This document shows positions 1 to 8,771 of a DNA stretch of 64,000 nt, one piece after another (the first letter of the stretch is position 1; each line of letters opens with the position of its first letter). Location of the stretch: assembly GCA_014872875.1 (NCBI GenBank), contig WKFI01000007.1, positions 1-64,000 on the forward strand, written 5' to 3'. This stretch comes from Paracoccaceae bacterium (GTDB taxonomy: Bacteria; Pseudomonadota; Alphaproteobacteria; Rhodobacterales; Rhodobacteraceae). Under the pieces are notes generated by a model. The model did not search any database and was not told the origin of the DNA. It saw only the letters and a list, made by a program, of their open reading frames with translations. A program made the position numbers and the translations under genes.

Positions 1-1
1 G

Positions 2-670
<669 letters not shown>

Positions 671-706
671 GGCGCCCGCGGGACAACCCGCAGCCTTTTC
701 CTCTGC

Positions 707-737
707 AGGGCGCTTCAGATCTGGAGCGCCCTTTTTT
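707..737 (+). terminator. Rho-independent terminator of ilvC
   Basis: Stem GGGCGCT (708-714) pairs with AGCGCCC (725-731) around a 10-base loop and is followed directly by a run of six T. It lies 37 bases after the ilvC stop codon. Confidence 0.9.
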
Positions 738-801
738 GTTTTCGTTGAATTTCTCACGGACCGCGCACTGTTTGGCGCAACATCTTGATCAGGAGTAGAA
801 A

Positions 802-1710
802 ATGCCAGACGCTCCCGGTGCGACGAATTGGGCCAAACTGCTGCTCCTTGGTGTGATCTGGGGGGCGTCCTTCATGGCCGTGTCCCTGGCGCTCAAAGGG
901 TTTCCGCCGATGACAATCGCGGCCCTTAGGATCTCGATTGGAGCAGTATGCCTGTTGGCCGTGATCCGGGTCATGGGGATTGGCCTGCCGCCTTTGGGCA
1001 CCTTTCAAGGCCGCATTATATGGGCTTGTGCAGCTGGAATGGGGTTCTTTTCGAACGCTCTGCCTTTTGCCCTGCTCAGCTGGGGACAGACCTATGTTGC
1101 CAGTGGCTTTGCCGGGGTCTGCATGGCGGTTGTACCACTGTTCGTGCTGCCGTTGGCCCATCTTCTGGTGCCGGGCGAAACCATGACCCTTCGCCGAACC
1201 ATCAGTTTCATGATCGGATTTGCGGGTGTTGTGGTGTTGATCGGCCTTGATGCTTTTCGCTCCGCCGGCAGTGATTTTGAATCCTTGGCACGGCTTGCCT
1301 GTTTGACCGCTTCACTCTGTTACGCCATCGGATCCATCATCACCCGGCTGTGCCCGCAGGTGAACATGCTGTCGCTGTCCGCCGCCGCGCTATTATGCGG
1401 GGCGGCAATGATGGTACCGGTGGCGCTGTGGGTCGAAGGCGTGCCGACCCTGCCCACCGCTCTGCCGCTGGCGGCCGTTCTCTATCTCGGGCTTCTGCCA
1501 ACGGCTTTGGCCCAGGTTCTTCTGGTCCAGGTCGCACGCAGCGCGGGGCCAGCATTTCTGTCGACCGTCAACTATCAGGTTCCGGTGTGGTCGGTGATCT
1601 TTGGCGCCATCCTGTTGGGAGAAACCCTGCCCCCGCAATTGTTTATCGCACTCGCGCTGATTCTGGGCGGCTTACTTCTGAGCCGAAGGCGTCGTACCCC
1701 GGTTGCGTGA
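802..1710 (+). CDS. EamA/DMT-family inner-membrane transporter
   Basis: A 302-residue, highly hydrophobic protein with about ten predicted membrane helices in two similar halves, the layout of drug/metabolite (EamA, RhaT-like) permeases. The first half starts with the family-typical segment LLLGVIWGASFMAVSLAL. The second half ends with a helix and the basic tail SRRRRTPVA. The ATG at 802 is preceded by AGGAG at 791-795, so this start is well supported. The gene follows the ilvC terminator and is convergent with glmM. Substrate is unknown; amino acids or metabolites are usual for the family. Confidence 0.9.
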   Translation: MPDAPGATNWAKLLLLGVIWGASFMAVSLALKGFPPMTIAALRISIGAVCLLAVIRVMGIGLPPLGTFQGRIIWACAAGMGFFSNALPFALLSWGQTYVASGFAGVCMAVVPLFVLPLAHLLVPGETMTLRRTISFMIGFAGVVVLIGLDAFRSAGSDFESLARLACLTASLCYAIGSIITRLCPQVNMLSLSAAALLCGAAMMVPVALWVEGVPTLPTALPLAAVLYLGLLPTALAQVLLVQVARSAGPAFLSTVNYQVPVWSVIFGAILLGETLPPQLFIALALILGGLLLSRRRRTPVA

Positions 1711-1807
1711 AGCGCCAAAACAGAACCCGTTTCAGTCAGGCTGAGTACGAGCGGGTGTCAGGACACTGTCTGCCGATGCGAATGACACGATGCAGTTTAC
1801 TGCGCCA

Positions 1808-3154
1808 TCAGGCCGAAACAGCGTTTTTCACGGCATCCACCACACTATCAACTGTCTCGTTCAACAGCTCTGCGTCTTCGCATTCAGCCATGACCCGGAT
1901 CAGCGGTTCGGTGCCCGACTTGCGGATCAGCAATCGGCCCTTTCCGTTGAGCGCGGTTTCGGCCTGAGCAATCGCAGACTTCACGACCTCCAGTTCAAGC
2001 GGCGCTTGACCGTTGCTGTAACGCACATTCTTGAGCAGCTGCGGCACCGGTTCAAACTGCCGCGCCAGTTCGCTTGCCTTCCTGCCGGAGCGGACCATCT
2101 CGGCAAGGAAGTGCAGCCCGGCCATCAGCCCGTCACCGGTGGTGGCATGATCGCTCATCACGATATGGCCGGATTGTTCGCCCCCCAGGTTGAACCCACC
2201 CTCGCGCATCCGCTCCACGACATAGCGATCGCCGACCGCCGTGCGTTCCAGGTTCAGCCCCCTGTCATTCAGGAACCGCTCCAGCCCAAGGTTCGACATC
2301 ACCGTCGCAACCAGCGCGCCACCGGACAGGATGCCATCTTCGGCCCAGCGGGAGGCCAACAGGGCCATCAGCTGATCCCCATCTGCCACCTGGCCGAGTT
2401 CATCAATGACCACAACCCGATCCGCGTCCCCATCCAGCGATATGCCCACATGGGCGCCATGCGCCACAACTGTGTCCGCTGCAACCTGCGGCTGGGTTGA
2501 TCCACAGCCCCGGTTGATGTTCACGCCATCGGGGGCGCACCCCACCGGAATGACCTCAGCGCCCAGCTCCCACAAGATTTCGGGCGCCGCTCGGTGGGCC
2601 GCACCGTTGGCGCAATCGATAACCACCTTGAGCCCGTCCAGCCGCACGTCACGCGGTACCGAGCTTTTGACCCGCTCGCCATAGCGATAACGCGCATCGT
2701 CGATGCGCTTTGCGCGCCCGATATTTGTGGGGCGAGACGGGGCCACACCGGTCTCGATCAGCTCTTCCAACGCAATTTCATCCTCGTCGGACAGTTTGAA
2801 CCCGTCCGGTCCGAAGAACTTGATTCCGTTATCTTCCGCTGGATTGTGGCTGGCCGAGATCATCACCCCCAGATCAGCCCGCATCGACCGCGTCATCAAC
2901 CCCACCGCAGGGGTTGGCACCGGCCCCAGCAACAGCACGTTCATGCCTGTCGAGGTCAGCCCCGCCGTCAACGCACTTTCCAGCATATACCCCGAGAGGC
3001 GTGTGTCCTTGCCAATCACCACACGGTGCACTCCCGTGGCGTCGCGGCGAAAATACCGCCCGACGGCTGCGCCGATACGCAGTGCCATTTCGGCTGTCAT
3101 GGGATACGTATTGGCCGTGCCGCGCACGCCATCGGTACCAAATAGTTTTCGCAT
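1808..3154 (-). CDS. glmM: Phosphoglucosamine mutase
   Basis: Interconverts glucosamine-6-phosphate and glucosamine-1-phosphate on the path to UDP-GlcNAc, peptidoglycan and lipid A. The 448 residues match full family length. The N-terminal signature [10 protein letters not shown], the phosphoserine loop ISASHNP (catalytic Ser102), the metal loop DGDADR and the C-terminal phosphate-binding RKSGTEP are all visible. It is the last gene of folB-folP-glmM; its ATG lies 8 bases after the folP stop, so the three are almost certainly cotranscribed. This grouping is common in alphaproteobacteria. Confidence 0.97.
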   Translation of the reverse strand: MRKLFGTDGVRGTANTYPMTAEMALRIGAAVGRYFRRDATGVHRVVIGKDTRLSGYMLESALTAGLTSTGMNVLLLGPVPTPAVGLMTRSMRADLGVMISASHNPAEDNGIKFFGPDGFKLSDEDEIALEELIETGVAPSRPTNIGRAKRIDDARYRYGERVKSSVPRDVRLDGLKVVIDCANGAAHRAAPEILWELGAEVIPVGCAPDGVNINRGCGSTQPQVAADTVVAHGAHVGISLDGDADRVVVIDELGQVADGDQLMALLASRWAEDGILSGGALVATVMSNLGLERFLNDRGLNLERTAVGDRYVVERMREGGFNLGGEQSGHIVMSDHATTGDGLMAGLHFLAEMVRSGRKASELARQFEPVPQLLKNVRYSNGQAPLELEVVKSAIAQAETALNGKGRLLIRKSGTEPLIRVMAECEDAELLNETVDSVVDAVKNAVSA

Positions 3155-3162
3155 AGATCCCT

Positions 3163-4158
3163 CTATCGCGCGGCTTGCCAGAGACGCAGGGCTTGCGCCG
3201 TCTCTGCCACGTCATGTACGCGCAAAATTTGCACACCTTGGGCCAAAGCTGCAAGGGCAACAGCGATGGATCCCGGGGCACGGTCCTGCGCACGCGGAGC
3301 CTTGCCGATGGTTCCGACAAAACGCTTGCGCGACGCGCCCAGCAAAATGGGGCAGCCAAGCCCGTGAAACAGGCTGATATTCTGCAAAAGGGTCAGGTTG
3401 TGGGCCTGGGTTTTGCCAAAGCCGATGCCCGGATCAGTGACGATCCGGCTACGGGGGATACCGATACCTTCAAGCAAGCGGATCTGGTTTTCCAGAAAAT
3501 CGTACACATCCAGCAGGACATTGTCGTATTGCGGGTCGTCCTGCATCGTCTTCGGATCACCCTGCGCATGCATGACGCAGACCGGCACCCCCGCCTGCGC
3601 GCTGAGGGGCGCAAGATCCGGGTCAAACGTAAACCCCGCCACATCGTTCACAAGGTTCGCACCCGCGTCCAAAGCCGCCCGCGCCACCGGGGCTTTGCGG
3701 GTATCGATCGAGATCGGCACTGCACTCTTGTCCCGGATTGCACGGATAGCCGGGGCGGTTCTGTCGATTTCCTGTTCGATTTCAACGAATTCGGCGCCGG
3801 GCCGGGTGGATTCCCCTCCCACGTCAATGATTGTCGCCCCGTCTTCCACCATCTGAAGGGCCGCCGCCTGCGCAGCAGTCAGCTCGTTATGCTGTCCCCC
3901 GTCCGAGAAACTGTCCGGCGTAACGTTCAGAATTCCCATGATCTGCGGCTCAGTCATCGATAGGCCCGAAATCTCGGATCTCGGCGCCGTCAGCAGCTCC
4001 ACTGCGTCGGTTGGCAATTCTCCGGCGGGAACAACCTCCCCCCCTGATCGCTCCAAAAGCTCTGCATGGGAGAACCACAGCTGAGTTGAGCCGGCCAATG
4101 GCAACGCCCCGTCCGGGCGGACGGGACCGTTCTGAACAAGAGGACGGAAGTACGTCAA
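3163..4158 (-). CDS. folP: Dihydropteroate synthase
   Basis: Condenses p-aminobenzoate with 6-hydroxymethyl-dihydropterin diphosphate in folate synthesis; target of sulfonamides. The TIM-barrel core begins around residue 72 with [14 protein letters not shown] and continues with [31 protein letters not shown] and the C-terminal LLGASRKRF. At 331 aa it has about 65 extra N-terminal residues before the pterin-binding domain, which starts only after LSMTEPQ. The start ATG overlaps the folB stop codon in an ATGA arrangement (4155-4158), so translation is coupled. Confidence 0.96.
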   Translation of the reverse strand: MTYFRPLVQNGPVRPDGALPLAGSTQLWFSHAELLERSGGEVVPAGELPTDAVELLTAPRSEISGLSMTEPQIMGILNVTPDSFSDGGQHNELTAAQAAALQMVEDGATIIDVGGESTRPGAEFVEIEQEIDRTAPAIRAIRDKSAVPISIDTRKAPVARAALDAGANLVNDVAGFTFDPDLAPLSAQAGVPVCVMHAQGDPKTMQDDPQYDNVLLDVYDFLENQIRLLEGIGIPRSRIVTDPGIGFGKTQAHNLTLLQNISLFHGLGCPILLGASRKRFVGTIGKAPRAQDRAPGSIAVALAALAQGVQILRVHDVAETAQALRLWQAAR

Positions 4159-5075
4159 AGGGTGCTCTGCTCCACAGACACGCCCCGAAGTGGAACTCCA
4201 GGATTGTCCGGCAGTGCTTCACCCACAACGACCATCTCGCCGGCCTCGAACGTGGCTGCAAACCAAGCCGCCAGGGCCACCGAATCCGAGGGGGCCGCAG
4301 ACGGGCCATCCACTGCATCCAGAACAATCTTGGAGGGCGCCCAGACGCAGATCTGGCCGTTCTTCATAGCCCAGTCCAGTTCGGTCCGGGTTGAAACCAC
4401 GACACAGCGGAAATCCTTGGCCGCCAGACGCCATGCGTTCTGTTCAATTGCCAGAAGGTCAATCCGGCGCTGGGTCATCTTGTGACCTGTCTGCGGCACG
4501 GCCATTTCATGCGGCCCGACACACAGGATCAAGGGACGAACCCGGTGTTCCATCTGGTCGATCCACCCAGACAGGTTGTCCGAGTCGATGGCCGAGTTAG
4601 ACAGGTACATCAGGCGCGGGTGCGGGCGTTCTTCCTCTTCGACTTCATGGATCACCTGATCCGCCGAGCGCACGATTTCAACGCCCAGGGCGCCGGGACC
4701 ACGATCCAGTTTCTCGATCCGGACAAAAGCCCGCACGGCCTGTGGTTCCAGCAGGATACGCTCTGCTACCCGCTCGGCCAGTGTTTCCAGAAGATTCAGC
4801 CGTTCAGCCGCCAGTTCATGTGCAATGGCTTCGGTCACCTTGTCATAGGACAAGATACGATCGACATCGTCGTCCACGTTGTCGGGCAGCGGCGTAACCT
4901 CGACCACCACATTGAAACAGATCCGCTGGGTCGTGCCGCGTTCAGCCTGGAAGGCTCCGATTTCAACTTCGACGGTGTGGTCGCGCAAGGAGATGCGATC
5001 CAACGGACCACGGGGCGCCGTTGCGACGGCGCGTTCGGACGGGTGCGCGAAAGCAAGGCGAACTTCAGAGCTCAT
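4155..5075 (-). CDS. folB: Dihydroneopterin aldolase fused to a degenerate amino-acid-kinase-like domain
   Basis: Residues about 25-135 form a FolB domain (7,8-dihydroneopterin to 6-hydroxymethyl-dihydropterin), with IGAFQAERG, LLETLAERVA and the catalytic-lysine segment RIEKLDRGPGA (Lys122). After an acidic linker (VEEEERP), residues about 155-290 resemble an amino-acid kinase fold: GHKMTQRRIDLLAIEQ recalls the family's H-M-LLA-Q stretch, and SDSVALAAWFAATFEA recalls its SDSLAAWLA stretch. The N-terminal K-x-GGS phosphate loop is replaced by LSNS and the GGGPFA loop by CVGPHEMA, so catalysis is doubtful. Fold assignment of the second half is by eye. A GAGG ribosome site lies 9 bases before the ATG; the stop overlaps folP. 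Confidence 0.93.
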   Translation of the reverse strand: MSSEVRLAFAHPSERAVATAPRGPLDRISLRDHTVEVEIGAFQAERGTTQRICFNVVVEVTPLPDNVDDDVDRILSYDKVTEAIAHELAAERLNLLETLAERVAERILLEPQAVRAFVRIEKLDRGPGALGVEIVRSADQVIHEVEEEERPHPRLMYLSNSAIDSDNLSGWIDQMEHRVRPLILCVGPHEMAVPQTGHKMTQRRIDLLAIEQNAWRLAAKDFRCVVVSTRTELDWAMKNGQICVWAPSKIVLDAVDGPSAAPSDSVALAAWFAATFEAGEMVVVGEALPDNPGVPLRGVSVEQSTL

Positions 5076-5105
5076 TTACTTGGCCTCTGGCTGAGTGATT
5101 TGAAG

Positions 5106-5153
5106 CTACATATTATGCAACGCATCAGGAATTAGCAGCGCAACAATCGCCAT
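5106..5153 (-). CDS. Possible 15-codon leader ORF upstream of folB
   Basis: Reads MAIVALLIPDALHNM and stops with TAG 30 bases before the folB ATG. A good ribosome site (GGAGGG, 4 bases before ATG) makes translation plausible. The peptide has no run of a single amino acid and no obvious attenuator hairpin, so its role, if any, is unknown. It may be a translated upstream ORF or a chance frame. Confidence 0.35.
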   Translation of the reverse strand: MAIVALLIPDALHNM

Positions 5154-5203
5154 ACTACCCTCCGAAAACGTCGCATTTCCCGGAATTCGCCGCGGATCAG
5201 GAC

Positions 5204-5842
5204 TTATTCGGTGGACGCTGTCCGCACATTCGGGCTGTAGAACAGATGTACGCCGATTTGGGCCGTCCGCTTGAATTTTCGCGACCAACGCGGGCTCACA
5301 TGCTTGGTGTGGTAATAGGTTGCGCCTCCGGTCAGATCGCCACCCATGCCATCCAGAATGGCTCGAGCCACCTTGGACACTCGCAGATACGCACCCTTCT
5401 CGGCGATCACTTCCTTGCGGCCGTCACACGTATAGGTGAACTGACACTGGTACTTGCGGCCAGTACCCTGATGTATAACGCCACAATAGCTGTTCGGGAA
5501 CTTTTCGCTTTGGACCCGGTTCTTGATCACTTCGGCCACGGCGAACTGCCCACGGACGGTTTCACCACGCGCTTCAAAATACAGGGCTTCGGCCAAACAC
5601 TTGAAATGCTCGTCACCTTCGGGCTTCGGCTGCGAGTCGATCCAAGCCGTCGTATAACTCAGCGGCTCCGTCTTCACCTTCTTCAACCCGAAGGACAGCA
5701 GTCCCCGCAATTGACCACCCGGCAGCCGTTTGATGTTTTCACGCTCCCGTTGGTAAAGATTGTCCAAACTGGCTTCTGCACTTGCACCAGCAGGCAGCAC
5801 GGAAAAGCCCATCACAAGGGCGGCAGCAAGTAGTCGTTTCAT
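5204..5842 (-). CDS. SleB-type cell wall hydrolase
   Basis: Secreted 212-residue protein with an N-terminal signal peptide (MKRLLAAALVMGFSVLPAGASA, cleavage after ASA). The C-terminal half is a Hydrolase_2/SleB domain: ALYFEARGE carries the catalytic Glu, NRVQSEKFPNSYCGVI follows, then QCQFTYTCDG and the end motif ATYYHTKHVSPRW. Known SleB proteins cleave peptidoglycan glycan strands; in Rhodobacteraceae the role is likely envelope remodelling. The ATG at 5842 is chosen because it begins the signal peptide; a longer frame to 5905 adds a non-signal-like stretch. Confidence 0.9.
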   Translation of the reverse strand: MKRLLAAALVMGFSVLPAGASAEASLDNLYQRERENIKRLPGGQLRGLLSFGLKKVKTEPLSYTTAWIDSQPKPEGDEHFKCLAEALYFEARGETVRGQFAVAEVIKNRVQSEKFPNSYCGVIHQGTGRKYQCQFTYTCDGRKEVIAEKGAYLRVSKVARAILDGMGGDLTGGATYYHTKHVSPRWSRKFKRTAQIGVHLFYSPNVRTASTE

Positions 5843-6037
5843 TACAGGTAACCCCAAAACAGACGGTCGCGCCGGACCCCCCCAGAAACAGACGCAGGGC
5901 GGCATTTACCGCAATGTCACGAAAAGGTCCAGTTTTGTTCGATTTTTCCCGGATTTCGGCCGTAACACGCGTATCCGAGGTCAAAGAAACCGAAGAGAAT
6001 TCTCACCTGTTACTACTATATCTGGGAAGTTCATAAA

Positions 6038-8605
6038 TCATGAACTGCCTATCTTGTGAGCGATTGCCAGCTGTGCGGCAGCGAGTCGCGCCACGGGCAC
6101 CCGGAAGGGGGAACAGGACACATAATCGTACCCAGCCGCCCGACAGAACGAGATCGATTCGGGGTTACCGCCATGTTCGCCGCAGATCGACAGGGTCAAA
6201 TCCGCGTTCGCCTGCCGGGCCCGTTCAGCACCCAGGCTCAACAATTCACCGACCCCTTCGGTATCCAGAACATGGAACGGATCTTCCGGAAAGACGCCCT
6301 GTTGGATATAGGCTGACATGAACCGTCCGGCATCATCCCGCGACAGACCATAGGTCATCTGCGTCAAATCATTGGTCCCGAAACTCAGGAAAGCCGTATG
6401 CGGAGCAATCTCGGCAGCGCGCAAGGCAGCGCGGGGCGTTTCAACCATGACGCCAAGCCGATAGGTGAACTCCTGTCCCATTTCCGATTTCACTGCCGCT
6501 GCGACCGCATCGACACGGCTCTTGACCAGTTCGACCTCGCGCTTGGCCGAAACGAGCGGGATCATCACTTCGGGCACCACCGCCTCGCCGTCCCGGCTGG
6601 CTTCAATCGTGGCCTCGAAAATTGCCCGCGCCTGCATCTCGTAGATTTCCGGAACGGTCATACCCAGGCGCACACCTCGCAGCCCCAGCATGGGATTGTA
6701 TTCGCTCATTGATTCGACCCGGCGGGTCACGTCCGAAACAGGAATATCCAGCGCCTCGGCCAGCTCACGCTGCCCGGTGCGGGTCGTCGGCAGAAATTCG
6801 TGCAAGGGCGGGTCGAACAGCCGGATGCAAACTGGTTGCCCTTCCATGATCCGGAACAGCTGCACGAAATCCTCACGTTGCATCGGCAGAAGACGCGCCA
6901 ACACCGCGGCCCGTCCTTCGCTGGTTTGGGCAAAGATCATTTCGCGCATGACCGTCAGGCGGCCAGGTTCGAAAAACATGTGCTCGGTTCGGCACAAGCC
7001 GATGCCCTGCGCATTGAAGTTCCGCGCTGTCTGCGCATCCGCCGGGGTGTCGGCGTTGGCCCGAATTCCGATATCACGCGCCGCGTCGGCCCATCCCATG
7101 AAGGTATTGAAAGCGTCATCCAGCGCCGCCTCCAGCATCTCCGGCTGGCCGGCCAGTATCTGGCCGGAACTGCCGTCTATGGTTACCGTGTCACCGGCCT
7201 TGAACACCCGCCCGTCCGGAGCGATGATCTGCTTTTTCTTGGTGTGGAATTTCAGGGACGAGGCCCCCACGATACAAGGCAGTCCCATCCCGCGCCCGAT
7301 CACGGCCGCATGGCTGGTCATTCCCCCGCGCTCGGTCAGTACCGCGACCGCCGCATGCATCCCCCGAATATCTTCGGGGGAGGTCTCGCGTCGCACCAGG
7401 ATACACGGCTCGCGCCGCGCCGCGCTGGCCTGAGCTTCGGTCGAGGTGAAAACCAGCTTACCGGTCGCCGCACCGGGGCTCGCAGCAATGCCGGTGCCGA
7501 TCACATCACGCTCGGCTTCCGGGTCTACCTGTCGGTGCAACAGCTCGCTCAGCGCATGCGGATCCAACCGCATCAGCGCCTCTTCACGCGGGATAATCCC
7601 GTCTTCTGCCAATCGCACCGCAATGCGCAGCGCTGCCCGTGGGCTGCGCGCAACGCGCACCCCGTCCAGAATATGCACGCGCCCGTTTTCAATGACAAAT
7701 TCGACCTGCATCTCTTCGCGTAGCTTGCTGCGCATGATCGAGGCCTGCTCCTTCAGCTGCACAAACGCCTCCGGAGCCACATCCTCCAGCGCGGGGCCGC
7801 GCGGATCGCTTTCCAGAAACAGTGCCTCTGCCCCCGCCCCCAAAGCATCACGCCCCTGGGACTGGCTCAGGTAACGCCCGGTGATCTGCGGCAGGCCCGT
7901 CGTCGAATTCACCAGCTGCAGGACACCAGAGCCGCATTCGCCCTGCCCGACTCCCGGGATCATCTCCTGCACCACAAGACCCAACCCAGCGTCAGCTGGC
8001 GCACCCTTCGCTTGGCGCAACAGGCGGGCCGAGGTCCCGTCCCACGCACGCGCCATTGATTTCAGCACCGCAGCCAGCTGTCCCCCGGGATCCTGTGGAA
8101 ACGGCTCGTCCGTCTCCGTCTCGTAAGCGTGCAGGATTTCGGTCAGGGCATCCGGATCGTCGCCAATGATCCCCTCGAACTCATCAGGGTCCAGCCGCGC
8201 CACATACACGGCATAGGACTGCACGAACCGTCGATACAACGCCGTGGCCGCCTCGGCCCCCAAATTCTCGCACAGATCGACATATCTGGCATCGTTCATG
8301 CCCACATTCAGGATCGCGCCCGGCCCACCCCAATCCGGGTCTTCCGAAGACGGGCGTACGCACAGCAGCGCCCCGTCGGGAAACTGCGCCAGAATGGTCG
8401 CTATGTCCGGCAATTCCCCTTGGGCAATCCGATGTACTGTCCGAAACGACAGAGCAACCGTACGGGGCACCGGCAAATCCAGCCGTTCCAACCGCTGCAG
8501 ACACTTAGCCCGCCCACCATGGGTTTCAGTCGCCACAGGTGCGGAGGGCGTCACCAGCGTGACATTAGGATTGTCGGCCAGACTGATCGGCGTTTCTTTC
8601 TGCAC
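6038..8605 (-). CDS. PPDK-like PEP-utilising enzyme with divergent ATP-grasp half
   Basis: About 855 residues in the domain order of pyruvate phosphate dikinase. The central phosphohistidine domain (GGMTSHAAVIGRGMG) and the C-terminal PEP/pyruvate TIM barrel (CRTEHMFFE, MVETPRAAL, SFGTNDLTQ, ICGEHGGNP, DYVSCSPFRVP) are intact. The N-terminal nucleotide half is eroded: the family KGANL is RAKCL, the SGA/MPGMMDT loop reads SSEDPDWGGPG, and the Q-TRNGKR end reads DGVRVARS. It may use another donor or be regulatory. GTG at 8605 is chosen because AAGGGG sits 8 bases before it; GTG 8653 lacks a ribosome site. Located downstream of glyS. Confidence 0.88.
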   Translation of the reverse strand: MQKETPISLADNPNVTLVTPSAPVATETHGGRAKCLQRLERLDLPVPRTVALSFRTVHRIAQGELPDIATILAQFPDGALLCVRPSSEDPDWGGPGAILNVGMNDARYVDLCENLGAEAATALYRRFVQSYAVYVARLDPDEFEGIIGDDPDALTEILHAYETETDEPFPQDPGGQLAAVLKSMARAWDGTSARLLRQAKGAPADAGLGLVVQEMIPGVGQGECGSGVLQLVNSTTGLPQITGRYLSQSQGRDALGAGAEALFLESDPRGPALEDVAPEAFVQLKEQASIMRSKLREEMQVEFVIENGRVHILDGVRVARSPRAALRIAVRLAEDGIIPREEALMRLDPHALSELLHRQVDPEAERDVIGTGIAASPGAATGKLVFTSTEAQASAARREPCILVRRETSPEDIRGMHAAVAVLTERGGMTSHAAVIGRGMGLPCIVGASSLKFHTKKKQIIAPDGRVFKAGDTVTIDGSSGQILAGQPEMLEAALDDAFNTFMGWADAARDIGIRANADTPADAQTARNFNAQGIGLCRTEHMFFEPGRLTVMREMIFAQTSEGRAAVLARLLPMQREDFVQLFRIMEGQPVCIRLFDPPLHEFLPTTRTGQRELAEALDIPVSDVTRRVESMSEYNPMLGLRGVRLGMTVPEIYEMQARAIFEATIEASRDGEAVVPEVMIPLVSAKREVELVKSRVDAVAAAVKSEMGQEFTYRLGVMVETPRAALRAAEIAPHTAFLSFGTNDLTQMTYGLSRDDAGRFMSAYIQQGVFPEDPFHVLDTEGVGELLSLGAERARQANADLTLSICGEHGGNPESISFCRAAGYDYVSCSPFRVPVARLAAAQLAIAHKIGSS

Positions 8606-8693
8606 TGCAGCACCCCTTCTTTGCCCTGCAGCATAGGCCGCTTGCGCCAACACGCAAGGAAAAGCTTGTCCGCCTCAACCGGTGCGCGACCTG

Positions 8694-8768
8694 CTTCTTT
8701 CTGGTCGGAAATACCTCCGGGGGTGAATTGGCCTCGGGGCCAAGAGGGGGGCAGCGCCCCCCTGCCCG
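8694..8768 (-). repeat. Dispersed 3'-end repeat, copy 1 (after glyS)
   Basis: Read on the minus strand, directly after the glyS stop: hairpin AGGGGGGC/GCCCCCCT with a 3-base loop, a second hairpin TTGGCC/GGCCAA, then a box AGGTATTT, four variable bases, and CCAGAAAGAAG. The same three-part layout occurs in five other places in the window. Confidence 0.85.
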
Positions 8769-8771
8769 ATC

